Part shown: positions 45,748-55,573 of the stretch, piece after piece
Position numbering within the stretch: position 1 is the first letter of the stretch
Layout: each line of letters starts with the position of its first letter
Origin: Alteromonas sp. LOR
GTDB taxonomy: Bacteria > Pseudomonadota > Gammaproteobacteria > Enterobacterales > Alteromonadaceae
DNA: 64,000 bases
NCBI RefSeq assembly: GCF_000753865.1
Contig: NZ_JQFW01000056.1
Coordinates: 124,001-188,000, forward strand
Reading direction: 5' to 3'
Notes under the pieces: model-generated
Told to the model about the DNA's origin: nothing
The model's database searches: none
Seen by the model: only the letters and a program-made list of their open reading frames with translations
Program-made: the position numbers and the translations under genes

Positions 45748-48213
45748 TTAGTACGCCATTTGTTTCCAAGGCATCGTTCGTAGAATATCTGCAAACACAC
45801 CGGCCGCAGTTACTGTACCGCCGGCGCCGTAGCCGCGTATTACATAAGGAATAGGATTGTAATAATCGCTATTGATGGCCAATGCATTTTCGCCATCTTT
45901 CACTTGAGACAGTGGATTGCTTGGTGGTACTGCTTCAATACTTACCTTGCACTTGCCATCTTCTATGCTGCCAATGTATCGCAGTACTTTACCTTCTGAT
46001 TTAGCATCTTCAACACGCGCTGCAAACGCCTCATCAAGCTCTGGTAGTTGAGTCATAAACTCATCAACCGAGCAGGTTTCTGCAAAGCCTGGCGGCAATA
46101 CAGATTCAATTTCAATATCAGACAGCTCTAACGCAAGGTCTGCTTCACGGGCCATAATTAAAAGCTTGCGTGCTACATCCATGCCACTTAGGTCGTCACG
46201 CGGGTCTGGCTCAGTAAAGCCGTTTTGCTTGGCGGTTTCAGTAGCCTGAGAAAGCGTCATACCTTCGTCCAGCTTTCCGAAAACATAGGATAAACTGCCA
46301 GAAAGTATGCCCTCAAAACGATGAAGTACATCGCCAGCGCTAAATAGCTTTTGAAGGTTATCTATAACAGGTAGGCCAGCCCCTACAGTAGTTTCATAAA
46401 GGTACTGACGGTTGGTAGCTTGAGCTGTTTTTCTCAGCTTACGGTAATACTCCATGGCTGAAGTATTCGCCTTTTTGTTTGGCGTTACCACGTGGAACCC
46501 GCTTTCCATCATGTCTACATATTGATTAGCAATGGCCTCATGGCTGGTGCAATCCACAATCACTGGGTTAACTAAACTATTGTCATTCACAAACTGATCT
46601 AGGCGTTCAACGCTCAACCCTTCACGGGCAGATTCTAGTGCGGCTTTCCAGTCGCCACTTAAATCGATACCTTGACTATTAAGCAACAACTTGCGGCTAT
46701 TTGCCATACCGTATACGCGCAGCTGTATGTTACGTGCAAGCAAGGCCGGCTGCTGTTTCGCAATTTGTGCTAGCAGTTCGCTACCTACATTACCGCAGCC
46801 TACAAGGAATACGTCGATAGTGTGCCTGTCTGAGAAAAAGTTTTGATGAATAACCTTCACCGCTTTTTTCGCCCGCTTAGTCTCGATAACAGTAGAGATA
46901 GAACGTTCAGAAGAGCCTTGCGCTATCGCTACATTATTCACTCGTGCTTGCGCTAATGAATTAAAGAAACGAGCCGCAAGCCCCTTAGTTTGACGCATAC
47001 CGTCGCCCACAAGCGTTACAATAGCAAGGTCGTTGCGCACTTCAATTGGGTCAAGTAATTGATTCTGTAACTCTAGCGCAAACGCATCTTCAAGCAAGTT
47101 CAGTGCTTTATTAGCGTCTTTACTCTGTATACAAAAGCTAATGGAGTATTCAGAAGACGACTGGGTAATAAGGCTGATTGAGATATTGGCGTTCGACATA
47201 ACTTCGAATACGCGACTTGCCATTCCCACCATGCCTTTAAGGCCAGGTCCCGCCACGTTAAACATAGTGACATTATCAAGCTGTGATATACCTTTGACCG
47301 ATGTCCATTTCTCGCTTTTCTCATTGCTGATAAGCGTTCCAGGAGCCGCCGGATTAAGGGTATTTCGAATAAGGCACGGTATATGATGCTGAGCAATAGG
47401 GCCTATTGTTTTTGGGTGCAGAACTTTTGCGCCGAAATAGGATAACTCCATCGCTTCTTGATAGGTGAGTTTATCAAGCAGTACTGCGCCCTCAACCTGA
47501 TTCGGATCCGCATTGTAAACGCCGTCTACATCAGTCCAAATTTCGCAGCAGCTTGCGTCAATACACGCAGCAAGAATAGCCGCAGAGTAATCAGAACCAT
47601 TTCGACCTAGGGTGACTTTTTGCCCTTCTTCGTTTGCGGCTACAAACCCCGGCATGATAAGAAACTCACTGCCATCAACGGGAACGTCAGTAAATCGCGC
47701 CTTACTTAGCGACACATCGGCAATGCTGTCTAAGTACTCGCCATCAGCAAGAATATATTTTACGGGGTCAATAATGCGATTAGTCACGCCTTTTGCAGTA
47801 AGAATGGCACCAAAGAGCGTTACCGAAATGTACTCACCAATACTTAGAATGCCTGCGGCCACATTGTCAGGCGCTACACCTAGCAAACTAATGCCCTGTA
47901 GATGTTTTTTCAATACTGCAAGCTGGCTGTCGATAAAAGCGATAACTCGGTTGTATTCAAACCCGTCTAATTCATCATTTAAGCTGTTAGCGATACCGGT
48001 TACTGTGTCGTTTAGCTTATCGAGAAGCGGCTGAAAATCTTCGCCACCGGCTGCTTGTTCGCACAATAATGAGAGCGCATTCGTTACGCCTTTTGGGGCC
48101 GATAGTACAACGGCAGCACCGTCGGTTTGGTGAGTATCCATGCTAATCTCTGTAACGCGTAAATATCGCGGTGCATCGGCTAGAGAAGACCCTCCAAACT
48201 TTAAGACTTTCAT
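45748..48213 (-). CDS. thrA: Bifunctional aspartokinase I / homoserine dehydrogenase I
   Basis: Catalyses the first and third steps from aspartate to threonine. 821 residues: kinase domain (MKVLKFGGSSLADAPR at the start; GRNGSDYSAAILAA about 203-216), two ACT domains (about 310-460), and a homoserine dehydrogenase domain with VFLVGCGNVGSELL (about 466-479) and GGTVTAAGVFADIL. The ACT region implies threonine feedback. The operon is preceded by a leader peptide and an attenuator. Confidence 0.98.
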   Translation of the reverse strand: MKVLKFGGSSLADAPRYLRVTEISMDTHQTDGAAVVLSAPKGVTNALSLLCEQAAGGEDFQPLLDKLNDTVTGIANSLNDELDGFEYNRVIAFIDSQLAVLKKHLQGISLLGVAPDNVAAGILSIGEYISVTLFGAILTAKGVTNRIIDPVKYILADGEYLDSIADVSLSKARFTDVPVDGSEFLIMPGFVAANEEGQKVTLGRNGSDYSAAILAACIDASCCEIWTDVDGVYNADPNQVEGAVLLDKLTYQEAMELSYFGAKVLHPKTIGPIAQHHIPCLIRNTLNPAAPGTLISNEKSEKWTSVKGISQLDNVTMFNVAGPGLKGMVGMASRVFEVMSNANISISLITQSSSEYSISFCIQSKDANKALNLLEDAFALELQNQLLDPIEVRNDLAIVTLVGDGMRQTKGLAARFFNSLAQARVNNVAIAQGSSERSISTVIETKRAKKAVKVIHQNFFSDRHTIDVFLVGCGNVGSELLAQIAKQQPALLARNIQLRVYGMANSRKLLLNSQGIDLSGDWKAALESAREGLSVERLDQFVNDNSLVNPVIVDCTSHEAIANQYVDMMESGFHVVTPNKKANTSAMEYYRKLRKTAQATNRQYLYETTVGAGLPVIDNLQKLFSAGDVLHRFEGILSGSLSYVFGKLDEGMTLSQATETAKQNGFTEPDPRDDLSGMDVARKLLIMAREADLALELSDIEIESVLPPGFAETCSVDEFMTQLPELDEAFAARVEDAKSEGKVLRYIGSIEDGKCKVSIEAVPPSNPLSQVKDGENALAINSDYYNPIPYVIRGYGAGGTVTAAGVFADILRTMPWKQMAY

Positions 48214-48250
48214 ATGCTACTCCTTGAGGTTGCGCATGCTAAAACGTATA

Positions 48251-48285
48251 TAAAAAAAAACCCGCTCTGTTTGAGGCGGGCTTTC
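48251..48285 (-). terminator. Transcription attenuator of the thr operon
   Basis: On the minus strand AGCCCGC and GCGGGTT-type arms (48276-48282 and 48259-48265) enclose a 10-nt loop and are followed by nine Ts. It lies between the leader peptide (48307-48378) and thrA. The leader's GGCGG near its stop can pair with the CCGCC of the terminator arm as a possible antiterminator. Confidence 0.85.
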
Positions 48286-48306
48286 GTTGTCTTTTGCTTA
48301 TTCGCA

Positions 48307-48378
48307 CTAGTCACCGACCGCCCTTCTTGAGGTGGTAATTAACATGGTCATGGTGCGAATCGCTAGAATCTGTTTCAT
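48307..48378 (-). CDS. thrL: thr operon leader peptide
   Basis: A 23-residue ORF beginning MKQILAIRTMTML and rich in threonine and isoleucine (T9, T11, I14, T15, T16, plus I4 and I7). It precedes a rho-independent terminator and thrA in the same direction. This is the classic attenuation set-up, where low charged tRNA-Thr or tRNA-Ile stalls the ribosome and prevents the terminator. The regulatory codons are fewer than in E. coli thrL. Confidence 0.85.
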   Translation of the reverse strand: MKQILAIRTMTMLITTSRRAVGD

Positions 48379-48504
48379 GGGTTCAATTTGCCGTATAGAC
48401 GTCTATCTGTCAACCGCAGTTTTCACCACACTGTATTGCACATAATGCAACACTCTAGACATAACGTTTCTTTTTTGAATATGAAAAGCCGATTATGGGT
48501 AACA

Positions 48505-49383
48505 TTATCGGTCATCTGTAAGGTTTTCGGACAAAAAATCAACAAGAAGTCTAATTTTAGGTGCCACATTACGGTTAGAGGGGAACACGGCCCAGATGGC
48601 TTCTTGCTTATCTTTATAATCTGGTAAGACCTCTATGAGATGCCCCTCGGTGATGGCATCTCTCACGTAAAAACCGGGAAGTTGGGTTAGACCCAGTCCG
48701 TTAAGCGCAGCAGCTTTAAGTGCATTGCCACTATTATACCGCACGCGACCATTTACATTCAGAGTGTGAACCTGTTGATTAATTAGAAAGCGCCATTGAG
48801 GCTGCGAACCTACCAGCAAACTGTGTTGTTTTAAGTCTTCAAGCGTTTCTGGCATCGATGTGCTTTTAAGGTATTCTCGACTTCCGCACACGTACAGCTG
48901 GCGTGTAGCCAACTTTTTAGCAATCAATGAGGAGTCTTCAAGTTTGCCGATGCGTATTGCCAAGTCGAGTCCCTGCTCAATGATATCCAGTTTATCGTTG
49001 GAAAACGTGCACTGCACACTGATGCCGGAATAGGTAGCTAGGAATTTATTCAATAAAGGCGCAATGAATGCTTCACCAAAGGCTACTGGCGCGGTCAACT
49101 TAATGAGCCCCTGTGGAGATTGTTGCAGCGCACTTACCGTTAGCTGTGCATTTTCGAGCATGGTTAACGCCGGGTTGGTTTGCTCAAAATAAAGCGAGCC
49201 CGCCTCGGTTAGCGATACACTGCGCGTTGTTCTCTGCAGTAGCTTTACCCCAAGTCGCTTCTCTAGTGCAGCAACTTTTCGACTAATTTGTGCCACTGAA
49301 GTATCTAGCTTGTTTGCCGCGCCGGTAAAATTCCCCACGTTAGCGACATTACAGAATTCAACAATACCATCTAGATTTTTCAC
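48505..49383 (-). CDS. LysR-family transcriptional regulator
   Basis: 292 residues with an N-terminal winged HTH (FTGAANKLDTSVAQISRKVA, about 18-37) and a periplasmic-binding-type effector domain. It resembles the CrgA/AaeR-like group, with SVSLTEAGSLYFEQ. It is divergent from the class III alcohol dehydrogenase gene, with a 383-bp spacer carrying an 18-bp palindrome, so it may regulate that gene. The effector is unknown. Confidence 0.93.
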   Translation of the reverse strand: MKNLDGIVEFCNVANVGNFTGAANKLDTSVAQISRKVAALEKRLGVKLLQRTTRSVSLTEAGSLYFEQTNPALTMLENAQLTVSALQQSPQGLIKLTAPVAFGEAFIAPLLNKFLATYSGISVQCTFSNDKLDIIEQGLDLAIRIGKLEDSSLIAKKLATRQLYVCGSREYLKSTSMPETLEDLKQHSLLVGSQPQWRFLINQQVHTLNVNGRVRYNSGNALKAAALNGLGLTQLPGFYVRDAITEGHLIEVLPDYKDKQEAIWAVFPSNRNVAPKIRLLVDFLSENLTDDR

Positions 49384-49535
49384 CGCTGTGCCTCGTGTAT
49401 CAACCTATTCAATTTTTTAAAACCATCCTTTTTAATTTACTCTTTTCAAACCATTCCTTTTAAAGCATACGTCCTATCGTGCGTTTCCCGTGTACTTCAA
49501 TAATTCTCTTACTCAGCGACTAACTTAGTCCCTCA

Positions 49536-49601
49536 TTCACTTCTGGCTCACTTTTGGCTCGATTTTGGTTCACTTTTGGCTCAATTTTCGCCCAACCTTG
49601 G
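49536..49601 (+). repeat. 11-bp tandem array, 6 units, between LysR and adhC genes
   Basis: Six 11-bp units have consensus TCACTTTTGGC; units 2 and 4 are identical. The last unit merges into the palindrome at 49589-49606. Period of 11 is close to one DNA turn, so bound protein or curvature would be in near phase. Confidence 0.85.
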
Positions 49602-49606
49602 TTGGG
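49589..49606. promoter_or_regulatory. 18-bp palindrome upstream of class III alcohol dehydrogenase
   Basis: GCCCAACC and GGTTGGGC form perfect 8-bp arms around TT. It is in the spacer between the LysR gene and adhC, about 160 bp before the adhC start. It could be the LysR operator, though LysR sites usually have a T-N11-A core, so it may instead be a hairpin. Confidence 0.4.
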
Positions 49607-49763
49607 CAAAATAAAGTACCGTACAGCTTAGAGCCTATGACGCTTTTACTATTATTACAAATAAGAAATAGTGATTTACTAAATCTGTATTTATCAATCG
49701 TCCTGCCTCTCCTATACTCGTCTTATCAAACATCACAAACTCGAATTGTAATGACAGGAGTAA

Positions 49764-50994
<1,231 letters not shown>

Positions 50995-51008
50995 GTTATA
51001 TAACCGCT

Positions 51009-51046
51009 AAAAAAGCCCGTCTTGGTAACAAGGCGGGCTTTTTTAT
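51009..51046 (+). terminator. Terminator after class III alcohol dehydrogenase
   Basis: AAAAAAGCCCGTCTTG and CAAGGCGGGCTTTTTT pair (one wobble) around GTAA. It lies about 85 nt after the stop, beyond the 17-bp array. Confidence 0.92.
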
Positions 51047-51182
51047 TGCACAACACTAGGCAAAAAAACACTGATTTTCACAATGTGTTACGCATTGAAA
51101 AAGAGATTTTAATCACGTTTTTAGCTGTTACTGCGTATTCATGCCATAGTATTGATAACGCATTAATCGTGTAGGAAAGTTT

Positions 51183-51863
51183 ATGAACTTGGTTACAGTT
51201 AAAAAAACGATGTCTTATATATCAGCTTCGTCTTTGCAGAGGCTACCGTTTCAAAAAACGTCGATGTTGGCAGTGTCTTTATTTGCTTTAGCGTCCTTAG
51301 GGGCTAACCCACCCGCCATGGCTACAGCTCAACAGCAGAGTGAAGAAACTCAGCAAGTTAATAGTTTAACGTCGTTGACCAACTTACAAAACAATAACGA
51401 CTTCATGGTCTCTTCTGGATTACCTGCTAAAGCTCATTTAGCGCTGCTAAAAGAAGAGGGCGTTGCCTATGTTGTCGACCTTATCCCAGGCGATCGCTCT
51501 CAGGAAATTATGAATACTGCTGAATTGGGATTGAACTACTTCAACGTACCCGTTGAATGGGAAAAGCCGGTGCTCAGTGATTTTTTAAACTACTCGGCGT
51601 TTATGCAGCGGGTAGATAAAGGTTCTGAAAAAGTGCTTACCCACTGCAAATTAAACTGGCGCGGCGCCTCATTTACTTACCTTTACAGAGTGAACGTGCT
51701 CGGTGAGGACGAAAATATGGCCAAAAAAGACTTATTAGCCATTTGGCAACCTAATCCAACTTGGTATGCCTTTATGGAAGGCGTAATTGCTCACTACAAT
51801 GCAATAAATAGCACAGATAACGCGATGTCTTTTGATGCGGCTATTCCAAAAACCGAAAGCTAA
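51183..51863 (+). CDS. Secreted atypical tyrosine-phosphatase-like protein
   Basis: 226 residues with a long basic N-terminus and a hydrophobic signal (SMLAVSLFALASLGA, about 32-46). The domain (about 70-200) resembles the dual-specificity phosphatase / beta-lactamase-hydrolase-like fold (SSGLPAKAHLALLKEEGVAY, then VVDLIPGD). The P-loop is HCKLNWRGASF (about 158-168), which gives C-x-x-N-x-R, one residue shorter than the classical C-x5-R. Similar HCxxNxR loops occur in a bacterial PTP-like family. Catalysis is uncertain. It ends in a 17-bp array. Confidence 0.72.
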   Translation: MNLVTVKKTMSYISASSLQRLPFQKTSMLAVSLFALASLGANPPAMATAQQQSEETQQVNSLTSLTNLQNNNDFMVSSGLPAKAHLALLKEEGVAYVVDLIPGDRSQEIMNTAELGLNYFNVPVEWEKPVLSDFLNYSAFMQRVDKGSEKVLTHCKLNWRGASFTYLYRVNVLGEDENMAKKDLLAIWQPNPTWYAFMEGVIAHYNAINSTDNAMSFDAAIPKTES

Positions 51864-51945
51864 TAATCGCCTTTAGCTCAGCGATAACCAATGGCTTAGC
51901 CGCATATTCGGCTTAGCCATACCCCTGGCTTAGAGCAAAATAACC
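51859..51945 (+). repeat. 17-bp tandem array across the phosphatase-like gene stop, 5 units
   Basis: Five units start with GCTAA, GCTCA or GCTTA and repeat at 17 bp, with one unit of 18 bp. Unit 1 contains the stop TAA (51861-51863). Only the 5' part of each unit is conserved, so this array is old. Confidence 0.7.
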
Positions 51946-51969
51946 CACTCTTTCCATCCACTGCATTAT

Positions 51970-52046
51970 CACATATGAAATTTCAAATATGTTTTGACAT
52001 ATACGAAATTCCATATACCATAAAAAACATATGAAATAACGTATGT
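51970..52046. promoter_or_regulatory. ars promoter with palindromic ArsR operator candidates
   Basis: A perfect -35 TTGACA (51994-51999) and TACCAT 16 nt later form a likely promoter. Around it are ACATATGAAATTTCAAATATG-type symmetry (51971-51991, centre GAAATTTC), CATATACGAAATTCCATATA, and CATATGAAATAACGTATG (52028-52045). These AT-rich palindromes overlap the promoter on both sides, as expected of ArsR-family autorepression. Exact boundaries are inferred. Confidence 0.6.
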
Positions 52047-52054
52047 GAACAATT

Positions 52055-52405
52055 ATGACAGCAACATGTGACTTCTCACCGCTTAGCTTTTTCAAATGCC
52101 TATCGGAAGACACCCGTCTTAAAACATTGCTGCTACTGAGCTTTGCAGATGAACTCTGCGTGTGTGACTTAACCGATGCACTAAAACTGAGTCAACCTAA
52201 GATATCTCGACACCTTGCCGATTTACGCAAGTGTGAGCTAGTGGTTGATGAGCGTAGAGGTAAGTGGGTTTATTACAGGCTTAATCCTGCCCTACCGGTA
52301 TGGGCAAAAAACATCATTACCAACACCGCGCAAGAAAACGAAGATTACATTAGCGAAGCCAAGGAAAATCTAGCTTGCTGCCAGTCAGTCGGATGCGACG
52401 CCTAA
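52055..52405 (+). CDS. arsR: ArsR-family metalloregulator
   Basis: Winged-helix repressor of 116 residues. The metal-binding pair lies in FADELCVCDLTDAL (about 29-42; the ELCVC motif of arsenic sensors), followed by the recognition helix SQPKISRHLADLRKCELV (about 46-63). C-terminal ACCQSVGC adds further cysteines. First gene of arsR-arsC-arsH-acr3. The upstream region has AT-rich palindromes. Confidence 0.95.
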   Translation: MTATCDFSPLSFFKCLSEDTRLKTLLLLSFADELCVCDLTDALKLSQPKISRHLADLRKCELVVDERRGKWVYYRLNPALPVWAKNIITNTAQENEDYISEAKENLACCQSVGCDA

Positions 52406-52463
52406 TCTTACAACACGTTTAATTTCTCATTTATCTACAACGCAACGCATTAGAAGGTTTATC

Positions 52464-52946
52464 ATGAAAATTCTTTATATCTGTACTCACAATCGCTGCC
52501 GCAGCGTTCTATGTGAAGCGATTACCAACGCCTCTTCAGGTCCTCTTCAAGCACAAAGTGCAGGCAGCCAGCCCGTTGGTGAAGTTCACCCTCTATCGTT
52601 GAAATATTTGGCCGAAAAAGGTTATCGCACAGAGGGCCTTAAAAGCCAGTCTTGGGATGAGTTTGAAGATTATGAAGCAGACCTTGTTATCACTGTGTGC
52701 GACTCTGCTGCCGGCGAAAGCTGCCCGGTATATTTCGGCAAGTCATTGAAAATGCATTGGGGTCTTGAAGATCCATCTAAGTTAGAAGGCAGTGACGAAG
52801 ATAAAGCCTTAGCGTTCTATCACACTATCGATATCATTGAGCAACGCGTTGCCGCACTAGCTGAGCTCGCTAAGCGGTCATTATCTGACGAATCATTTTC
52901 ACGAGAGCAACTCAAAGATGCACTCGTTACATTAGGAGCACGCTAA
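52464..52946 (+). CDS. arsC: Arsenate reductase, LMW tyrosine phosphatase type
   Basis: Reduces arsenate to arsenite. 160 residues start [16 protein letters not shown], with the P-loop C-x5-R (Cys7 to Arg13) as in thioredoxin-linked ArsC. Further family blocks are [14 protein letters not shown] and [14 protein letters not shown] (about 74-87), which carries two more cysteines for the disulfide relay. Its last base overlaps the arsH start. Confidence 0.93.
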   Translation: MKILYICTHNRCRSVLCEAITNASSGPLQAQSAGSQPVGEVHPLSLKYLAEKGYRTEGLKSQSWDEFEDYEADLVITVCDSAAGESCPVYFGKSLKMHWGLEDPSKLEGSDEDKALAFYHTIDIIEQRVAALAELAKRSLSDESFSREQLKDALVTLGAR

Positions 52947-53650
52947 TGACTGAGGATCTTTTCAAAGAGAGTGAAATGCACAAACCTTCTGCGTCTGACT
53001 TTACACAAAGCCCGTCTTCACATAAGCCTCGTATCTTGCTGCTTTATGGTTCGCTTCGCGAGCGCTCTTACAGTCGCTTAGTCATTGAAGAAGCTGCAAG
53101 ACTATTAGCGTTTTTTGGCGCTGAAGCGAAAATATTTGACCCTAAAGGGCTGCCCCAACCAGATACCGAAGACGACACACATCCTAAAGTGAAAGAACTT
53201 CGCGAGCTTATGGTGTGGTCAGAAGGGCAAATTTGGTGCTCACCCGAACGTCACGGCAGTATTACTGGCATTATGAAAAGTATTATCGATTGGGTGCCCC
53301 TTAACATGGGCGGTGTGCGACCAACCCAAGGAAAGACCTTGGCAGTAATGCAAGTAAGCGGCGGCTCTCAGTCTTTCAATGCGGTTAATCAAATGCGTAT
53401 TTTAGGGCGTTGGATGCGGATGCTCACCATCCCAAACCAATCGTCTGTTGCTAAAGCGTTTCTTGAATTTGAAGAGAACGGACGAATGAAGCCTTCCCCT
53501 TACTACAACCGCATTGTGGATGTCGTCGAGGAACTGGTCAAATTTACCCTTCTTACTAGAGATAATAGTGAGTTTCTTGTGGACCGATACTCTGAGCGAG
53601 TGGAGAGTGCCGAAGAAGTAAGTAAGCGCGTAAATCAAAAATCGCAATGA
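52946..53650 (+). CDS. arsH: Arsenical resistance protein ArsH
   Basis: NADPH-dependent FMN reductase that oxidises trivalent organoarsenicals. 234 residues: [19 protein letters not shown] (about 28-46, phosphate loop), [20 protein letters not shown] (about 94-113) and [10 protein letters not shown]. The start overlaps the arsC end by 1 bp (TAATG), so coupling is tight. Confidence 0.96.
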   Translation: MTEDLFKESEMHKPSASDFTQSPSSHKPRILLLYGSLRERSYSRLVIEEAARLLAFFGAEAKIFDPKGLPQPDTEDDTHPKVKELRELMVWSEGQIWCSPERHGSITGIMKSIIDWVPLNMGGVRPTQGKTLAVMQVSGGSQSFNAVNQMRILGRWMRMLTIPNQSSVAKAFLEFEENGRMKPSPYYNRIVDVVEELVKFTLLTRDNSEFLVDRYSERVESAEEVSKRVNQKSQ

Positions 53651-53703
53651 TGGTGCAAACATGTGGTTGAGCCACATCTGATCAAATTTAATAGGGGTTA
53701 ACG

Positions 53704-54726
53704 ATGGGTTTCTTTGAACGATACCTTTCTGTATGGGTTGGACTATGCATCGCTCTTGGCGTGGGATTTGGCTACGCCGTGCCGCAATTTTTTGAGTCGG
53801 TAGCAGCATTAGAATATGCCCATGTAAATTTAGTGATAGCAGTGCTTATTTGGTTAATGATTTATCCAATGATGGTACAAATCGACTTTAGCTCAATCAA
53901 AGACGTGGGTAAAAAACCCAAAGGCTTAGTATTAACGCTAGCGATTAATTGGCTAATAAAGCCCTTTAGCATGGCCCTACTTGGCTGGCTGTTTTTTAGA
54001 GTTATTTTTGCCGATATGGTAGACCCTCAAACGGCAACTGAATACATTGCAGGTATGATTTTATTGGGTGTTGCGCCCTGTACCGCTATGGTTTTTGTGT
54101 GGAGCCACCTCACTAAAGGCGATGCTAATTATACGCTAGTGCAAGTGTCTATTAATGATTTGATCATGGTGATTGCGTTTGCACCGCTGACCGCCTTGCT
54201 GCTTGGTGTTACTGATATTACCGTTCCGTGGAATACTCTATTACTCTCGGTGGCGTTATACGTAGTACTGCCACTCATAGCAGGCTTTCTCACTCGAAAG
54301 CGTATCGAAACGAAGGGGCCTGAGGCTGTTACCAAGCTGGTTAATAACTTTAAGCCATTCTCCGTCTGTGGCTTACTGCTCACCATCATAATATTGTTTG
54401 GCCTGCAGGCAAAAACCATACTATCTCAGCCTCAGGATATCGCGCTTATTGCCGTACCATTGCTTATCCAAACTTATGGAATTTTCGCGATTGCCTACTT
54501 TGCCGCGAAGAAGATAAAACTTCCTCACAATGTTGCCGCTCCGGCGTGTATGATTGGGACGTCGAACTTTTTTGAACTGGCAGTGGCAGTGGCCATCTCG
54601 ATGTTTGGTTTACACAGTGGTGCAGCGTTGGCTACGGTGGTAGGCGTGTTGGTAGAGGTTCCCGTGATGCTGTCACTGGTATGGTTTGCAAATAGAACAC
54701 GACACTGGTTTGATAACCCATCGTAA
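53704..54726 (+). CDS. acr3: Arsenite efflux permease Acr3
   Basis: Ten-helix arsenite/H+ antiporter of the Acr3 (BART) family. 340 residues with the pore cysteine in [17 protein letters not shown] (about 121-137) and the second broken-helix motif [15 protein letters not shown] (about 285-299). Last gene of the ars operon, exporting the arsenite made by ArsC. AGGGG lies 8 nt upstream of ATG. GC-rich inverted repeats (GGGCGCT/AGCGCCC, 54742-54781) follow. Confidence 0.96.
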   Translation: MGFFERYLSVWVGLCIALGVGFGYAVPQFFESVAALEYAHVNLVIAVLIWLMIYPMMVQIDFSSIKDVGKKPKGLVLTLAINWLIKPFSMALLGWLFFRVIFADMVDPQTATEYIAGMILLGVAPCTAMVFVWSHLTKGDANYTLVQVSINDLIMVIAFAPLTALLLGVTDITVPWNTLLLSVALYVVLPLIAGFLTRKRIETKGPEAVTKLVNNFKPFSVCGLLLTIIILFGLQAKTILSQPQDIALIAVPLLIQTYGIFAIAYFAAKKIKLPHNVAAPACMIGTSNFFELAVAVAISMFGLHSGAALATVVGVLVEVPVMLSLVWFANRTRHWFDNPS

Positions 54727-54881
54727 ATAGTCAATTTTAGCGGGCGCTGACACTGGTAGCTCACACTAGTAAGGAGCGCCCTGCTTTACGACGTTAAAAC
54801 ACACAAAAAGTGTAAAGCAGTTTTAGAGAGTGTATTGATTAGTAGTGAGCGCTGAGGCAGGCCCAGCAAAATCTTAATAAG

Positions 54882-55277
54882 CTAGCCAGCAAGGGCTTCT
54901 TTTTCTATGGTGGTGACGAAACCAAACTTCTTCAGCACTGATTGCAGGCGTTCAGGCTGCAGCGGCTTTTGAACAAAGTCCAGAGCACCTAACGAAGCGA
55001 CTTTTCTATGTATCAACGGCTGAATATCGCCTGACACAACAATAACGAAAGTCTCAAGACCTCTACGTTTTATCTCTCCTAAAACACTTATTCCGCCAAG
55101 TACAGGCATGGTCAGGTCGAGTAACATCAAATCGATAGAATGATGGGCCAATACCTCAAGGGCATCAACCCCGTTTGACACCTCGTAAGCATTTTCAACA
55201 AAACCAGCAGGCAGACTTTTTTTCATCATTTTGCGCGCCAACGCTGAATCATCGCAAATTAGGACATTGAAACTCAT
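54882..55277 (-). CDS. Single-domain response regulator (CheY-like)
   Basis: A 131-residue stand-alone receiver domain. Acidic pocket in VLICDDSALARKMMKK, phospho-acceptor Asp in LMLLDLTMPVLGG (about 54), and Lys in DFVQKPLQ (about 105). The ATG at 55277 gives MSFNVLICDD; an in-frame extension of 12 codons lacks support. No kinase is adjacent. It is divergent from aceK. Confidence 0.92.
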   Translation of the reverse strand: MSFNVLICDDSALARKMMKKSLPAGFVENAYEVSNGVDALEVLAHHSIDLMLLDLTMPVLGGISVLGEIKRRGLETFVIVVSGDIQPLIHRKVASLGALDFVQKPLQPERLQSVLKKFGFVTTIEKEALAG

Positions 55278-55573
55278 TAAGAACTCTTTACTGCTTAGTT
55301 TTGACTCAACCAATTTACCCTAAACTAAAGTATAAGAAAACAAAATAAGTCGCTGATTATCGACAACTTACCGTTGAAACAAGTGGCATCTGTGTATCAT
55401 CTGCATTATTTTGTTAATAAATATGCGATGTATTTCGCGCCTCAACCTGCTGTCTGCGATCTGTTGCCAACATTGACTTCTAACAGATAGCGCGCTGTAA
55501 GTGCACATCATTTGAGGAGTTCGAAGACGTCGAAATAGGCAAGTGATGCTTGTTATTTCTAAGGAACCTAGTA

